Counted from the first letter of the stretch, positions 9,257 through 18,010 are shown. The stretch is DNA of 64,000 nucleotides from Flavobacterium nitrogenifigens (GCF_003254565.1 NZ_QJRI01000177.1:124001-188000); one strand, 5' to 3'. Notes: a model not told the origin generated them from the sequence alone. A program made the numbers and translations.

Positions 9257-10543
9257 ATGAAAAACAAACTTCTTAAAACCTTTAGCTTTTCTATAATTTT
9301 TTCCATACTTGCTTGTCAGGCACAGGAAAAAATTACCGTAAAAGGAAATGAATTCTTTAAAGGCGATAAACCTTATGCTTATATTGGAACCAATTATTGG
9401 TACGGAAGCATGCTCGCTTCTAAAAAAATAGGTGATCGCAAAAGGCTTTTGCGTGAACTGGATTTAATGAAAAAAAACGGAATCGATAATTTGCGTATTT
9501 TAGTTGGCGCAGATGGAGGCAAATACGATTTTACAGTTCGTCCTGCCTTGCAATACGAACAAGGGAAATACGACGAAGATTTATTGGACGGATTGGATTT
9601 TCTGATTAGCGAAATGGGCAAACGTAATATGTATGCCGTTTTGTATCTAACCAACAACTGGGAATGGTCGGGTGGAATGTCGCAATATTTAGAATGGAAC
9701 GGCAAAGGTCCAGTTCCGGTTCCGAATATTCCGCCGAATACTTGGCCACAGTTTATGTCTTATACAGAACAGTTTCACAGCTGCGAACCTTGTATGAAAG
9801 CTTTAAACAATCATGTGAAGTTTATAATTGGCAGAACAAATGCCTATTCTAAAAAGAAATACAACGAAGACAACACGATTATGTCGTGGCAGGTTGGAAA
9901 TGAACCTAGACTTTTTACGGTAGAAAATGAAGCAAAATTCACGAAATGGCTCAATAATATTGTGGATTTGATTGATAGTTTAGACAAAAACCATTTGGTT
10001 TCTACAGGCTCTGAAGGAAAAAATAGTTCGAACGACAGTATGGAAATCTTCGAAAGAACACATCAAAATCCAAATATTGATTATTTAACCATGCATATCT
10101 GGCCTAAAAACTGGAATTGGTTTAAAGCTGATAATCCTGAAGCTACAATACCTGCAACAATTGAAAACGCTGGTAAATATATTGATGATCACATTAAAGT
10201 TGCTAACAATCTGAAAAGACCTATTATCATTGAAGAATTTGGGCTTCCGAGAGAAAACGAAAATTTAAATGCTGGAGCATCTTCTGTTTACAGAGATAAA
10301 TTTTACAGCTATATTTTCGGTAGAGTCGCTGAAAGCGTTAAAAATAATGGCCCGTTAAGAGCTGCCAATTTCTGGGGTTATGGCGGTGAAGGAAAAGCAA
10401 TTCATCCGGACGGAAAATGGAATCCCGGAGAACCTTTCACAACAGATCCACCACAAGAACCACAAGGGTTAAATTCTGTTTTTAATGGAGATAAATCGAC
10501 ATTAGAAATTGTAAAAGATTATAATTTGAAATTGAAAAAATAA
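9257..10543 (+). CDS. GH5 endo-beta-1,4-mannanase (GH5_7-like), lipoprotein
   Basis: The 428-residue protein has a signal peptide with lipobox SILAC (Cys20). Its GH5 barrel resembles subfamily 7 mannanases. Key segments are TNNWEWSGGMSQYLEW, the acid/base glutamate in SWQVGNEPRLF (Glu216), TMHIWPKNWNW, and the nucleophile in IIIEEFGLPRE (Glu327). It is the last gene of the operon, 45 bases after the GH26 gene. GH5_7 enzymes cut mannan, glucomannan or galactomannan internally, so the operon encodes three endo-mannanases of two families. There is no acidic run after the Cys, so I cannot say whether it faces the periplasm or the surface. Confidence 0.92.
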   Translation: MKNKLLKTFSFSIIFSILACQAQEKITVKGNEFFKGDKPYAYIGTNYWYGSMLASKKIGDRKRLLRELDLMKKNGIDNLRILVGADGGKYDFTVRPALQYEQGKYDEDLLDGLDFLISEMGKRNMYAVLYLTNNWEWSGGMSQYLEWNGKGPVPVPNIPPNTWPQFMSYTEQFHSCEPCMKALNNHVKFIIGRTNAYSKKKYNEDNTIMSWQVGNEPRLFTVENEAKFTKWLNNIVDLIDSLDKNHLVSTGSEGKNSSNDSMEIFERTHQNPNIDYLTMHIWPKNWNWFKADNPEATIPATIENAGKYIDDHIKVANNLKRPIIIEEFGLPRENENLNAGASSVYRDKFYSYIFGRVAESVKNNGPLRAANFWGYGGEGKAIHPDGKWNPGEPFTTDPPQEPQGLNSVFNGDKSTLEIVKDYNLKLKK

Positions 10544-10572
10544 AATAAGAAACTAATCTTTACTAGATTTTC

Positions 10573-10605
10573 AAACCCTACAGATTTTTAAAACCTGTCG
10601 GGTTT
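10573..10605. terminator. Hairpin after the mannan operon (repeat copy 2)
   Basis: The arms AAACCCTACAG (10573-10583) and CTGTCGGGTTT (10595-10605) pair over 11 bp with one mismatch, with an 11-base loop. The hairpin sits between the plus-strand operon end (10543) and the convergent aldo/keto reductase end (10620), where a two-way terminator is expected. There is no strong T-run on either side, so function is inferred. Confidence 0.5.
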
Positions 10606-10619
10606 AGTTATAATAAAAA

Positions 10620-11576
10620 TTATGCTAATATTTTTTCAATTGCATTCAATTCATCCTGCGAAAATTCAGTGTTTTGAAGACAATCAATATTATTACACAA
10701 TTGTTTTACAGAGCTCGCTCCGATTAAAACAGAAGTAATTCGTTTGTCTTTCTGCAACCAAGCCAAAGCCATTTGCGCCAAAGACTGATTTCTATTTTGA
10801 GCAATTTCATTCAGCTGAATTAATTTCTGAATTCTTTCCTGCGTAACCTCATCTTCTCTCAAATGTCCGTTTGGATTATGTGCTCTCGAATTTTCCGGAA
10901 TTCCGTTTAAATATTTATCCGTTAAAAGTCCTTGTGCCAAAGGCGAAAAAGCGATACACCCTACTCCTTTTTCTTCTAGAACATCCAATAAACCATTTTC
11001 AACCCAACGTTCCAACATGGAATATTTTGCTTGATGAATCAAACATGGTGTTCCCAATTGTTTCAAAACATCAACCGCAACTCTGGTTTGCTCAGCAGAA
11101 TAATTACTGATTCCAACATACAACGCTTTTCCGCTTCTAACAGCGTGATCCAAAGCCATCATCGTTTCCTCAATCGGCGTTTCTGGATCAGGACGATGTG
11201 AGTAAAAAATATCGACATAATCAATACTCATTCGCTTTAAACTTTGATCCAAACTAGATAAAAGATATTTACGTGAACCCCAATCTCCATAAGGCCCTTT
11301 CCACATCGTATAACCCGCTTTAGTAGAAATTACGATTTCATCACGCAGATTTCCCTGAAAATTATGCCATAAGATTTTACCAAAATTTTCCTCGGCAGAA
11401 CCTGGAACTGGTCCGTAATTATTCGCTAGATCAAAGTGCGTAATTCCTTTATCAAAAGCTTCAATAGCAATGCTTTCGGCATTTTCGAAATTATCAACCG
11501 AACCAAAGTTGTGCCATAATCCTAAAGAAATTTCAGGCAGTAATAAACCGCTTTTTCCACATCTGTTATATTTCAT
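10620..11576 (-). CDS. Aldo/keto reductase (YghZ / L-glyceraldehyde-3-phosphate reductase type)
   Basis: The 318-residue cytoplasmic NADP(H)-dependent reductase begins MKYNRCGKSGLLLPEISLGLW. The catalytic tetrad is visible: Asp49 and Tyr54 in FDLANNYGP, Lys86 in STKAGY and His127 in FYSHRPD. The long loop with MWKGPYGDWGSRKYL is typical of the YghZ group (AKR14). It is convergent with the mannan operon and has its own transcription unit. The group reduces small aldehydes; the true substrate and any link to mannan use are not shown by the sequence. Confidence 0.88.
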   Translation of the reverse strand: MKYNRCGKSGLLLPEISLGLWHNFGSVDNFENAESIAIEAFDKGITHFDLANNYGPVPGSAEENFGKILWHNFQGNLRDEIVISTKAGYTMWKGPYGDWGSRKYLLSSLDQSLKRMSIDYVDIFYSHRPDPETPIEETMMALDHAVRSGKALYVGISNYSAEQTRVAVDVLKQLGTPCLIHQAKYSMLERWVENGLLDVLEEKGVGCIAFSPLAQGLLTDKYLNGIPENSRAHNPNGHLREDEVTQERIQKLIQLNEIAQNRNQSLAQMALAWLQKDKRITSVLIGASSVKQLCNNIDCLQNTEFSQDELNAIEKILA

Positions 11577-11626
11577 TGTAGTAATTTATAAATTGGAGTT
11601 TTAATAGATTTTAAAGGTAAAAAAAA

Positions 11627-11689
11627 CTCCAGCAGATTTAACAGATTTAGGAGATAAAAAATCTACCGAATCTGCTAAATCTGCGGGAG
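11627..11689. repeat. 63-bp imperfect inverted repeat, possible terminator
   Basis: CTCC-GCAGATTTA-AGATT on the left pairs with AATCT-TAAATCTGC-GGAG on the right, leaving small internal mismatches. It lies upstream of the aldo/keto reductase start (11576) and downstream of the HdeD-like gene start's opposite end. Such CAGATTTA-type palindromes look like a dispersed flavobacterial intergenic family (impression, not searched). Confidence 0.6.
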
Positions 11690-11747
11690 AAAATTAAAAT
11701 CTAATTCTTTTTTAATTTATTAAACGCTAAAGAACAAACTATATTCT

Positions 11748-12314
11748 TTATTCTAAATCATGTAGTCTTTTCAGTTTGAAAGAAAAATAAATATAGAAAA
11801 TACCGCTTGCGATGAAAGCAAAAGCAGTCCAATATACTATTGAAAGTCCTGCAAAAACAGGATTCCATAATAACAGAAATGAGAATAACAGTCCCAAAAT
11901 CCCTAATCCTAAAAGATTTTTCCAATCTGGAACCGAATAGCTTTTTAAATTAAAAGCCATAAAAATAGCCATTACAGAACGAAATAAAATAGCCAATCCA
12001 ACATAGAGTGGCAAAAGTGTTACCGAAACCAACGGATTAGCAATTAATACTATTCCAACACCCAAACCTATAATTCCTGATACTAGCGTCCAGCCCCAAT
12101 TGTCTATTTTTTTTCTGTTTGAAAGTGCAAAAATAATTTCAAAAATTCCGCTAACCAGAAACGACACACTAAATAAAAATGCTAGTGTTAAATAAGCTTT
12201 TACTGGTGTGGCAAAAGACCAAAATCCGATGATTACAAAAAGTATTCCCACTAATAACGGAATGTACCAATAATCAATTGCTGCTTTCACTTTTTTAAAT
12301 AAAGAATGTTCCAT
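11748..12314 (-). CDS. HdeD-like (DUF308) membrane protein
   Basis: This 188-residue protein is almost wholly hydrophobic, with about six membrane segments arranged as repeated pairs. The repeats have the DUF308 look: LLVGILFVIIGFWSFATP, then WTLVSGIIGLGVGIVLIANP and LLGLGILGLLFSFLLLWNP. HdeD of E. coli is linked to acid stress, but most relatives have no known role. It is a single gene between two clusters of palindromes. Any tie to mannan use is doubtful. Confidence 0.8.
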   Translation of the reverse strand: MEHSLFKKVKAAIDYWYIPLLVGILFVIIGFWSFATPVKAYLTLAFLFSVSFLVSGIFEIIFALSNRKKIDNWGWTLVSGIIGLGVGIVLIANPLVSVTLLPLYVGLAILFRSVMAIFMAFNLKSYSVPDWKNLLGLGILGLLFSFLLLWNPVFAGLSIVYWTAFAFIASGIFYIYFSFKLKRLHDLE

Positions 12315-12482
12315 AATACTATTTTAAAATCTTGCCTACTCTATAAAGTTTTCAGCTTACCTTGAATTGCCAATAAAAATATTTTTAATTGGCTGTCTAT
12401 CAAAGATAAGACAAAAGCGTAAACAAAAACAGCTTTTCTATAATAAAATACTGACATATAAACACTTAACAAATCAATAGCG

Positions 12483-12645
12483 TCCAGCTTTAGCTGGATG
12501 AAAACATAATCACAATTAAAAGGGCTTTAGCCAAACTTTATAGGTTTGGCTAAAGCCCTTTTCTTATTCAAATCTTATTCCCCTAGCTAAAGCTAGGGGC
12601 TATTCAAAAAAAACTTTGCGACTCTACTCCCGATAGCTATCGGGA
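12483..12645. repeat. Cluster of four palindromes in a gene-free stretch
   Basis: The 390-base gap at 12315-12704 holds no gene. Within 163 bases it has four hairpins: TCCAGCT-TT-AGCTGGA (12483-12498), a 19-bp perfect stem (12518-12562, listed separately), CCCCTAGCT-AA-AGCTAGGGG (12580-12599), and the perfect 18-bp palindrome TCCCGATAGCTATCGGGA (12628-12645). Three share an AGCT or GCTTTAGC/GCTAAAGC core. This looks like a REP-like repeat cluster. The leftmost part may hold the promoter of the HdeD-like gene. Confidence 0.7.
12518..12562. terminator. 19-bp perfect stem-loop, probable GH3 terminator / REP-like element
   Basis: The left arm (12518-12536) and right arm (12544-12562) are perfectly complementary over 19 bp with a 7-base loop, and both ends are A/T runs. 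It lies downstream of the minus-strand GH3 gene (end 12705). It could act as a terminator for it, or be a mobile REP-type palindrome. Confidence 0.55.
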
Positions 12646-12704
12646 TTACGAGATTAAAAAACTCTGAACCTTTGTTACTTTGCTTCTTTGCACCTCAAAA
12701 AACC

Positions 12705-15002
12705 TTATTCCTTTATCTCAAAACCACTTTGCAAACCTTTATCAGAGCTTCCTCCAACCATGATTTTAAAAGTTCCGGCTTCAACCAAATAATTTCCTTC
12801 ATTATCATAAAAACCAAGTTCCTTATCAGTTAAAGTAAAGTTTATTGTTTTTGTTTCTCCTTTTTTCAAATTAACCAATTCAAAACCTTTCAATTCTTTT
12901 ATTGGACGAACGATACTTGCAAATTCATCATGAATGTATAATTGAACCACTTCTTTTCCATCATAATTTCCAGAGTTCGTAACCTCAACGCTCACTTGAA
13001 CCTTTTCTCCTTTTTGAAAAGAAGTTTTATTCAACTTCAAGTTTTTATAATCGAAAGTTGTATAACTCAATCCGAAACCGAACGGAAATTGAGGCGTTTT
13101 CTCTACATCCATATAATGCGACCAGAAAACATTTTTATCGCTGTCAATTGGTCGTCCTGTACTGTATTTGTTGTAATAAATTGGCACTTGACCTACGTTT
13201 CTAGGAAACGACATTGGCAATTTTCCACTCGGATTATAATCTCCGTATAAAACCTGAGCAATCGCATTTCCTGCTTGCGTTCCTAAATGCCAAGCTTCTA
13301 CAATTGCAGGAACATTTTCTGCTGCCCAAGGAATGCTCAACGGACGTCCATTATTTAAAACCAAAACCACATTTGGATTTACCTTGTAAATTTCTTCTAA
13401 TAATTCTTGCTGTAAACCTGGCAAGTTCAAATCAGTTCTGCTTCTTCCCTCACCGCTTTGGAAACCGTATTCTCCCAAAACCATTACTACAACATCGGCA
13501 TTTTTTGCTGCTTTTTTGGCAGCTTCAAATTCGCTTTTGTCTGTTGTATTGAAAACCGTTTCCGTTAAAAAAGTGGCTTTTTGTTTCAACAAATCGACGC
13601 CTTTTTCAAAAACCAATTGATTGTCTTTGTATTGTTGCATTCCTTCTAAAACCGAAACTGCAGTATCATCAGAAGCTGCAATTCTCCAACTTCCCAACGG
13701 ACTATTTTTATCATTTGCCAAAGCGCCAATCAAAGCAATTTTCTGTCCAGATTTCTTTAGCGGAAGCAGACTCTTTTCGTTCTTTAATAAAACGATCGAT
13801 TTCTTCGCCATATCCAAAACACCTTCATTATTGGCTTTACTTCCAACGACTTCTTTTTCGCGTTTTTCATCACAATATCTGTACGGATCATCAAATAATC
13901 CTAATTCAAACTTCACGCGAAGAATTCGGCGAACGGCATCATCAACCAAAGATTCTTTTATTTTTCCAGACTTAACCAAATCAACTAGTTTTGCCACATA
14001 CAAATACGATTCCATATCCATATCAGAGCCTGCGATTACCGCTTTTGCAGTTGCATCGGCTTCGTCTTTTGCGTAACCGTGCGCAATCATTTCGCGAATC
14101 GAAGCGTAATCAGAAATCACAAATCCGTCAAACTTCCATTTTCCCTTTAAAATATCTCTTTGCAAAAAGGCATTTCCAGTTGCCGGAACACCATTCAACG
14201 TATTAAATGAATTCATAAACGTACGAACTCCTGCCTCAACAGTCGCTTCAAAAGGAGGCAAAACCGAATTATACAATTTCGAATTACTGATATCTACAAT
14301 ATTATATTCTAATCCCGCTTCAACATAACCGTAAGCGGCAAAGTGTTTCGCGCAAGCCGCGATCGTATTTACTTTAGCTAAATCACCAACAGTTTCACCC
14401 TGAAAACCTTTCACACGAGCATAGCCAATTTTACTTCCCAAATACGGATCTTCTCCCGCTCCTTCCATTACACGTCCCCAGCGCGCATCATTTGCTACAT
14501 CGACATTTGGCCCGAATGTCCAGTTAATTCCAGACGCCGAAGCTTCATCAGCCGCAATCGCCGCCGACTTCTTAATCGCTTCCAAATCCCAACTTGCCGC
14601 TTCTGCCAACGGAATTGGACTTAACGTTTTATAGCCATGTATCACATCAAAACCAATAATTAACGGAATTCCCAAACGAGTTTCTTCAACCGCAATTTTT
14701 TGTACTGCACGAACCTCTTTCACGCCGCGAACCGTAAGCATCGAACCGACTAATCCTTTTCTTAAATGTTCGTATTTTAATTCAGCTGTTCCACCTTTTG
14801 GCGCTGGTCCCGTAACATCCCAAAAACCATTATATTGATTCATCTGTCCTACTTTTTCCTCAAGCGTCATTAGCGGTAAAAGCAAGTCTATACGCTGCTC
14901 AACAGTTTTATTCTTATCCAGATACGGCTTTTTTTGTGCATTCATATTTCCAACAGTAAACAGAGCAAAAACTCCAATAATTAGTATTCTTTTATTTTTC
15001 AT
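12705..15002 (-). CDS. GH3 periplasmic beta-glucosidase (BglX-like)
   Basis: The 765-residue protein has a cleavable signal peptide ending GNMNAQ. The GH3 N-terminal barrel shows PLIIGFDVIHGYKT, GPNVDVANDARWGRVME and AKHFAAYG. The nucleophile is Asp298 in GFVISDYASI. An alpha/beta sandwich follows, then a C-terminal fibronectin-III-like domain (VQVSVEVTNSGNYDGKEVV), as in BglX. Length is normal. GH3 BglX enzymes remove terminal beta-glucose. Near a mannan locus it could trim glucose from glucomannan oligosaccharides (inference). It is on the minus strand, and 376 gene-free bases separate it from the SASA esterase gene upstream. Confidence 0.92.
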   Translation of the reverse strand: MKNKRILIIGVFALFTVGNMNAQKKPYLDKNKTVEQRIDLLLPLMTLEEKVGQMNQYNGFWDVTGPAPKGGTAELKYEHLRKGLVGSMLTVRGVKEVRAVQKIAVEETRLGIPLIIGFDVIHGYKTLSPIPLAEAASWDLEAIKKSAAIAADEASASGINWTFGPNVDVANDARWGRVMEGAGEDPYLGSKIGYARVKGFQGETVGDLAKVNTIAACAKHFAAYGYVEAGLEYNIVDISNSKLYNSVLPPFEATVEAGVRTFMNSFNTLNGVPATGNAFLQRDILKGKWKFDGFVISDYASIREMIAHGYAKDEADATAKAVIAGSDMDMESYLYVAKLVDLVKSGKIKESLVDDAVRRILRVKFELGLFDDPYRYCDEKREKEVVGSKANNEGVLDMAKKSIVLLKNEKSLLPLKKSGQKIALIGALANDKNSPLGSWRIAASDDTAVSVLEGMQQYKDNQLVFEKGVDLLKQKATFLTETVFNTTDKSEFEAAKKAAKNADVVVMVLGEYGFQSGEGRSRTDLNLPGLQQELLEEIYKVNPNVVLVLNNGRPLSIPWAAENVPAIVEAWHLGTQAGNAIAQVLYGDYNPSGKLPMSFPRNVGQVPIYYNKYSTGRPIDSDKNVFWSHYMDVEKTPQFPFGFGLSYTTFDYKNLKLNKTSFQKGEKVQVSVEVTNSGNYDGKEVVQLYIHDEFASIVRPIKELKGFELVNLKKGETKTINFTLTDKELGFYDNEGNYLVEAGTFKIMVGGSSDKGLQSGFEIKE

Positions 15003-15030
15003 TGTGGTTTAGTTAGTTCTTTTTAAGTTG

Positions 15031-15064
15031 CTAAGGTTCTAAGATACTGAGATCCTAAGTTTCT
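15031..15064. repeat. CTAAGATACT-type intergenic repeat, copy 1
   Basis: AGGTTCTAAGATACT followed by GAGATCCTAAGTTTCT lies just upstream of the GH3 start. A near-identical run occurs at 45317-45350 with a one-base length difference. This is a dispersed intergenic repeat. At this site it may overlap the GH3 promoter region. Confidence 0.6.
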
Positions 15065-15072
15065 TTTTTTTT

Positions 15073-15180
15073 GCGTGTCCCGCCGAAAAAGGCGGGTCGG
15101 GCTTTCGGCTTTATCTTTTGTTCCGTTTCTCTCCACAAAAGGATACCGCCTCTATCCCTCACGCAAATCGGTTTCAAAAG
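15073..15180. repeat. Degenerate intergenic repeat with GC-rich hairpin, copy A
   Basis: This GC-richer block contains a CCCGCC/GGCGGG hairpin (15079-15096), then ATCTTTTGT (15113-15121) and ACAAAAGGAT (15135-15144) as inverted arms, a CCGC-CTATC segment, and TTTCAAAAG. The same order of elements appears at 40605-40690. It is a dispersed non-coding element. A short plus-strand open frame here is not credible as a gene. Confidence 0.65.
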
Positions 15181-15196
15181 GGCGTTTTTGGTTATC

Positions 15197-15298
15197 TTGT
15201 CATCCTGAGGAACGAAGGATCACACTAGAAACTCCACACAGAACTTTGCCAATCTTTGTCGAATCCCGAGTGTGATCCTTCGTACCTCAGGATGACAA
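15197..15298. repeat. 102-bp element with 30-bp terminal inverted repeats
   Basis: The left arm 15197-15226 (starting TTGTCATCCTGAGG) and right arm 15269-15298 are complementary at 29 of 30 positions, with a 42-base loop. No open frame fits. The arms contain the CATCCTGAGG...GAAGGATCACACT pattern often seen between genes in Bacteroidota. It could be a non-autonomous mobile palindrome and would form a very stable RNA hairpin if transcribed. Confidence 0.75.
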
Positions 15299-15378
15299 AC
15301 TTTACAGGGCTCCTACTTCGTTCAGCCTGACAAAGCAGATCAATAATCTAAAATCTTGCTTCTTGCTTCTTTATAGAC

Positions 15379-16758
15379 TCACTCAGAAACAAAACAAGAA
15401 GCGGGCAAATTCGCTTTATTAAACAAATCTGACTGAATCGTATTTCCCCATGCAAACCTCACTTTTGATGGAGAAACCACTTTTTTACTTATCACAATCA
15501 CTTCGTTATTTTTAATTGAAGCTTCGGCAGGATAGAAAACTCCGTCTGCTCCCGCAACTTCAAATTGATTCGATTTTTTGTCTTTAAAATACAATCCGTC
15601 TCCGTAGTCAAAAGAAACGGTTACTTTATTTTTATCAATTTTAATGGATTTAAAAAGTGGTCCATTAACTAAATTCGTGTTGGTTTTATAAGTTTCAACC
15701 AAAGCTAAATTTGCCAAACGAATTCCAACTGATTTTTTATTTTTGGGATGAATATCAATTGTATCCGAAATATCACTAATCACAACCATTCCTGTTTTCG
15801 GAACTTCTTTCAATAATTTTCTCTGAGAATCTCTAACTGTTACATTAGAAAAATTATTCTTTCCAGTTTTAAACGGTGCAATCTGAACATAGTAAAACGG
15901 AAATTCGTCTTTCCATTCTTTTCTCCAAGATGCAATTAAAGCGCCCAGAGTTTTATCATAAACTAGAGAACCAACATTAGATTCGCCTTGATACCAAAGT
16001 GTTCCTGCGATTTTAAATCCGATAATTGGATAAATCATCGCGTTGTAAGCTCTTCCAGGCTGTCTTGGTCCGTATTCTTGTTCGTTAAGTTTTTTAGCAT
16101 TTTCTAGTAAAACAGAATCGTTATTTACAACTTCTGCCGGCATCCAGATTTCAGCAGGAGTTCCGCCCCAATTAGAAGAAATTAATCCGATGGGAACATT
16201 TTTTAAATCTTCGCGAAGACGTTTCGCAAAAAAATAACCAATGGCACTAAAATATTTCATGGTTTCGGGAGTCGATTCAGTCCAATTTCCCAGTAAATTA
16301 TTCTGCGGATTTTCAGCCGTCAATTTTGGAACAGTGAAAAATCTAATATTTGGATTTGTAGCATTTTTCATTTCTTCTTCGCCATCGTCAATTCCCCAGC
16401 TTACCGACATTTCCATGTTAGATTGTCCAGAACAAAGCCAAACTTCTCCAATCAAAATATTCTTTAAAACCACTTCATTATAACCTTTTATAAAAATAGT
16501 AAAAGGCCCTCCCGCTTCTGGAGTTTTAATTGTCAATTCCCACTTTGCCTGATTATTGGCAACGGTTTTATATTCCTGATTGTTCCAGCTCGAAACCAAT
16601 TTGATTTCTTCTTTTGGATTGGCCCAACCCCAAATTTTCACTTCAGAATTGCGCTGTAAAACCATATTATCACCAAAAATATTCGGAAGCGAAACGTTTG
16701 CCATCATAGTACTGGAAATCAATAAAAAGAAAACAAACTTATAGATATTATTTTTCAT
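15379..16758 (-). CDS. Sialate O-acetylesterase-type (SASA) carbohydrate esterase
   Basis: The 459-residue protein has a signal peptide (cut near TMMANVSLP). The SASA/SGNH motifs are clear: nucleophile Ser113 in LCSGQSNMEM, oxyanion region NWGGTPAEIWMP, WYQGESN, and the acid-histidine region DIHPKNKKSVG (His337). The family removes O-acetyl groups from sialic acids or from plant glycans. Next to a CE2-type esterase (overlapping by 11 bases upstream) and mannanases, deacetylation of acetylated glucomannan is more likely than sialate work (inference). The product should be periplasmic. Confidence 0.88.
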   Translation of the reverse strand: MKNNIYKFVFFLLISSTMMANVSLPNIFGDNMVLQRNSEVKIWGWANPKEEIKLVSSWNNQEYKTVANNQAKWELTIKTPEAGGPFTIFIKGYNEVVLKNILIGEVWLCSGQSNMEMSVSWGIDDGEEEMKNATNPNIRFFTVPKLTAENPQNNLLGNWTESTPETMKYFSAIGYFFAKRLREDLKNVPIGLISSNWGGTPAEIWMPAEVVNNDSVLLENAKKLNEQEYGPRQPGRAYNAMIYPIIGFKIAGTLWYQGESNVGSLVYDKTLGALIASWRKEWKDEFPFYYVQIAPFKTGKNNFSNVTVRDSQRKLLKEVPKTGMVVISDISDTIDIHPKNKKSVGIRLANLALVETYKTNTNLVNGPLFKSIKIDKNKVTVSFDYGDGLYFKDKKSNQFEVAGADGVFYPAEASIKNNEVIVISKKVVSPSKVRFAWGNTIQSDLFNKANLPASCFVSE

Positions 16759-17842
16759 TTAGCAGTTTCTTTAAAAATGGTGCATATTCATTTGCCAAAA
16801 CTTTGTGATCAGCAACATCTGGATGTCCCGTACATCCGTTGGGAGTCATTGGTTTGAATTTAAAAATCTGAATAAGTTTGTGTGTTTTATCATTCGCGAA
16901 AGCGTTTTTAACTTTATTCAAACAATCTTCAAAAACAATAGCTCTGTCTCCGCCTACCATTGGACTATTTGTAATTACAATCTGCACTTTCGGATTATGT
17001 TCATAAAGCATTTTTATAAAATTGATGTAATTCGAAATATATTTTTCAGGATTAAACGGAAGACGCTCTTTTTTACCATCTCCACCAGAAAAGTCATTTG
17101 TTCCCAAAGCAATGCTGATAATATCTGGCTGAAAAGCAAAATCGTATTTCGGTTTCGAAGCATCTTTCGTTAGATATAAATTAGGATAAACGTCTGGCAT
17201 TATCGCTTCTTCTTTGTGCTCGCCATTCCAATTTCTATACATTCCGATTCCCGAAACACAGCTCATTAAATAATCAACATCAATTTCACGAGAAAGCGTT
17301 GGACCATAAGCATAATAACCATTATGATGATCCATATATTCGCCTTTATCACAAGGAACGTCCGACGGATCGCTTGCCGCGCCACAGGTAATAGAATCAC
17401 CAATGAATTCGATTTTCTTTTTCTTTTTAAATGAAATCGGAATTAGTTTTGCCGTTGTTCCAGCAAACAAAATATTACCGCTTTGGGCTTCTGTATTTTT
17501 ATAGATTTCTAAATGATGTTCTTTTTTATGGGAAGTTACTTTTATTGGAAAGGACTGAACTGCTCCTTTTTCAATTCTGATTTTCCCAATATATTTTCCG
17601 TCTAAAACCAATTGGACATAATTATGATGATCTTCAACGCTTTGAAGAGAAACTGAACACTCAGTTCCCAAAAAATTAAACGAAACCGAAGAAGCTGTTC
17701 CAATTAAAATAACCTGATCATTTTGAAGTTTATCAATTCGACCTTCATATAAAAAGGTTTTACTTGAATTTTGAGTTTGTGAATTCGAAATCGCCGAAAT
17801 CAGCAAAAACGAAATTAAAACAGCTATTTTTTTGGGAAACAT
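16748..17842 (-). CDS. CE2-type SGNH acetyl esterase (glucomannan/xylan deacetylase)
   Basis: This 364-residue exported protein has a signal peptide (ISAISNSQTQ). An N-terminal jelly-roll domain (about residues 30-135) is followed by an SGNH hydrolase domain: nucleophile Ser150 in EFIGDSITCG, then MSCVSGIGMYRNWNG, IALGTNDFSGGDG, and the histidine region GCTGHPDVADH. Jelly roll plus SGNH is the layout of CE2 esterases, which remove acetyl groups from plant polysaccharides, often glucomannan. It overlaps the SASA esterase gene by 11 bases, so the two are translationally coupled. A perfect TAnnTTTG lies 32 bases upstream. Confidence 0.9.
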   Translation of the reverse strand: MFPKKIAVLISFLLISAISNSQTQNSSKTFLYEGRIDKLQNDQVILIGTASSVSFNFLGTECSVSLQSVEDHHNYVQLVLDGKYIGKIRIEKGAVQSFPIKVTSHKKEHHLEIYKNTEAQSGNILFAGTTAKLIPISFKKKKKIEFIGDSITCGAASDPSDVPCDKGEYMDHHNGYYAYGPTLSREIDVDYLMSCVSGIGMYRNWNGEHKEEAIMPDVYPNLYLTKDASKPKYDFAFQPDIISIALGTNDFSGGDGKKERLPFNPEKYISNYINFIKMLYEHNPKVQIVITNSPMVGGDRAIVFEDCLNKVKNAFANDKTHKLIQIFKFKPMTPNGCTGHPDVADHKVLANEYAPFLKKLLNEK

Positions 17843-17873
17843 AGTTTATTTGTTAAAATATAAATACGATTCA

Positions 17874-17881
17874 CAAATATA
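17874..17881 (-). promoter_or_regulatory. Candidate -7 promoter element for the esterase operon
   Basis: On the minus strand this reads TATATTTG, an exact match to TAnnTTTG, at a plausible distance (32 bases) from the CE2 start codon at 17842. No perfect -33 TTTG is seen. Confidence 0.5.
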
Positions 17882-18010
17882 TTGGAAAGAGAATATCGAA
17901 AAAGATACTAAAATGTCAAAAAGTAATAAAAAAACACCACACAAACCCATCATTCGGGCAATTACGTGTGTTAATTCTTACTTTTACAAGAACAACCCAC
18001 AATTTAGATT

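Noticed and set aside
10620..11576. Aldo/keto reductase as part of the mannan pathway
   Set aside because: It is convergent with the operon and the known route needs no such step; position alone is weak evidence.
13621..14076. Plus-strand open frame of 151 codons
   Set aside because: It lies wholly inside the GH3 gene on the opposite strand, whose motifs are intact; the frame has no recognisable domain.
15075..15275. Plus-strand open frame in the intergenic region
   Set aside because: It is composed of two palindromic repeats and has no promoter or protein-like composition.
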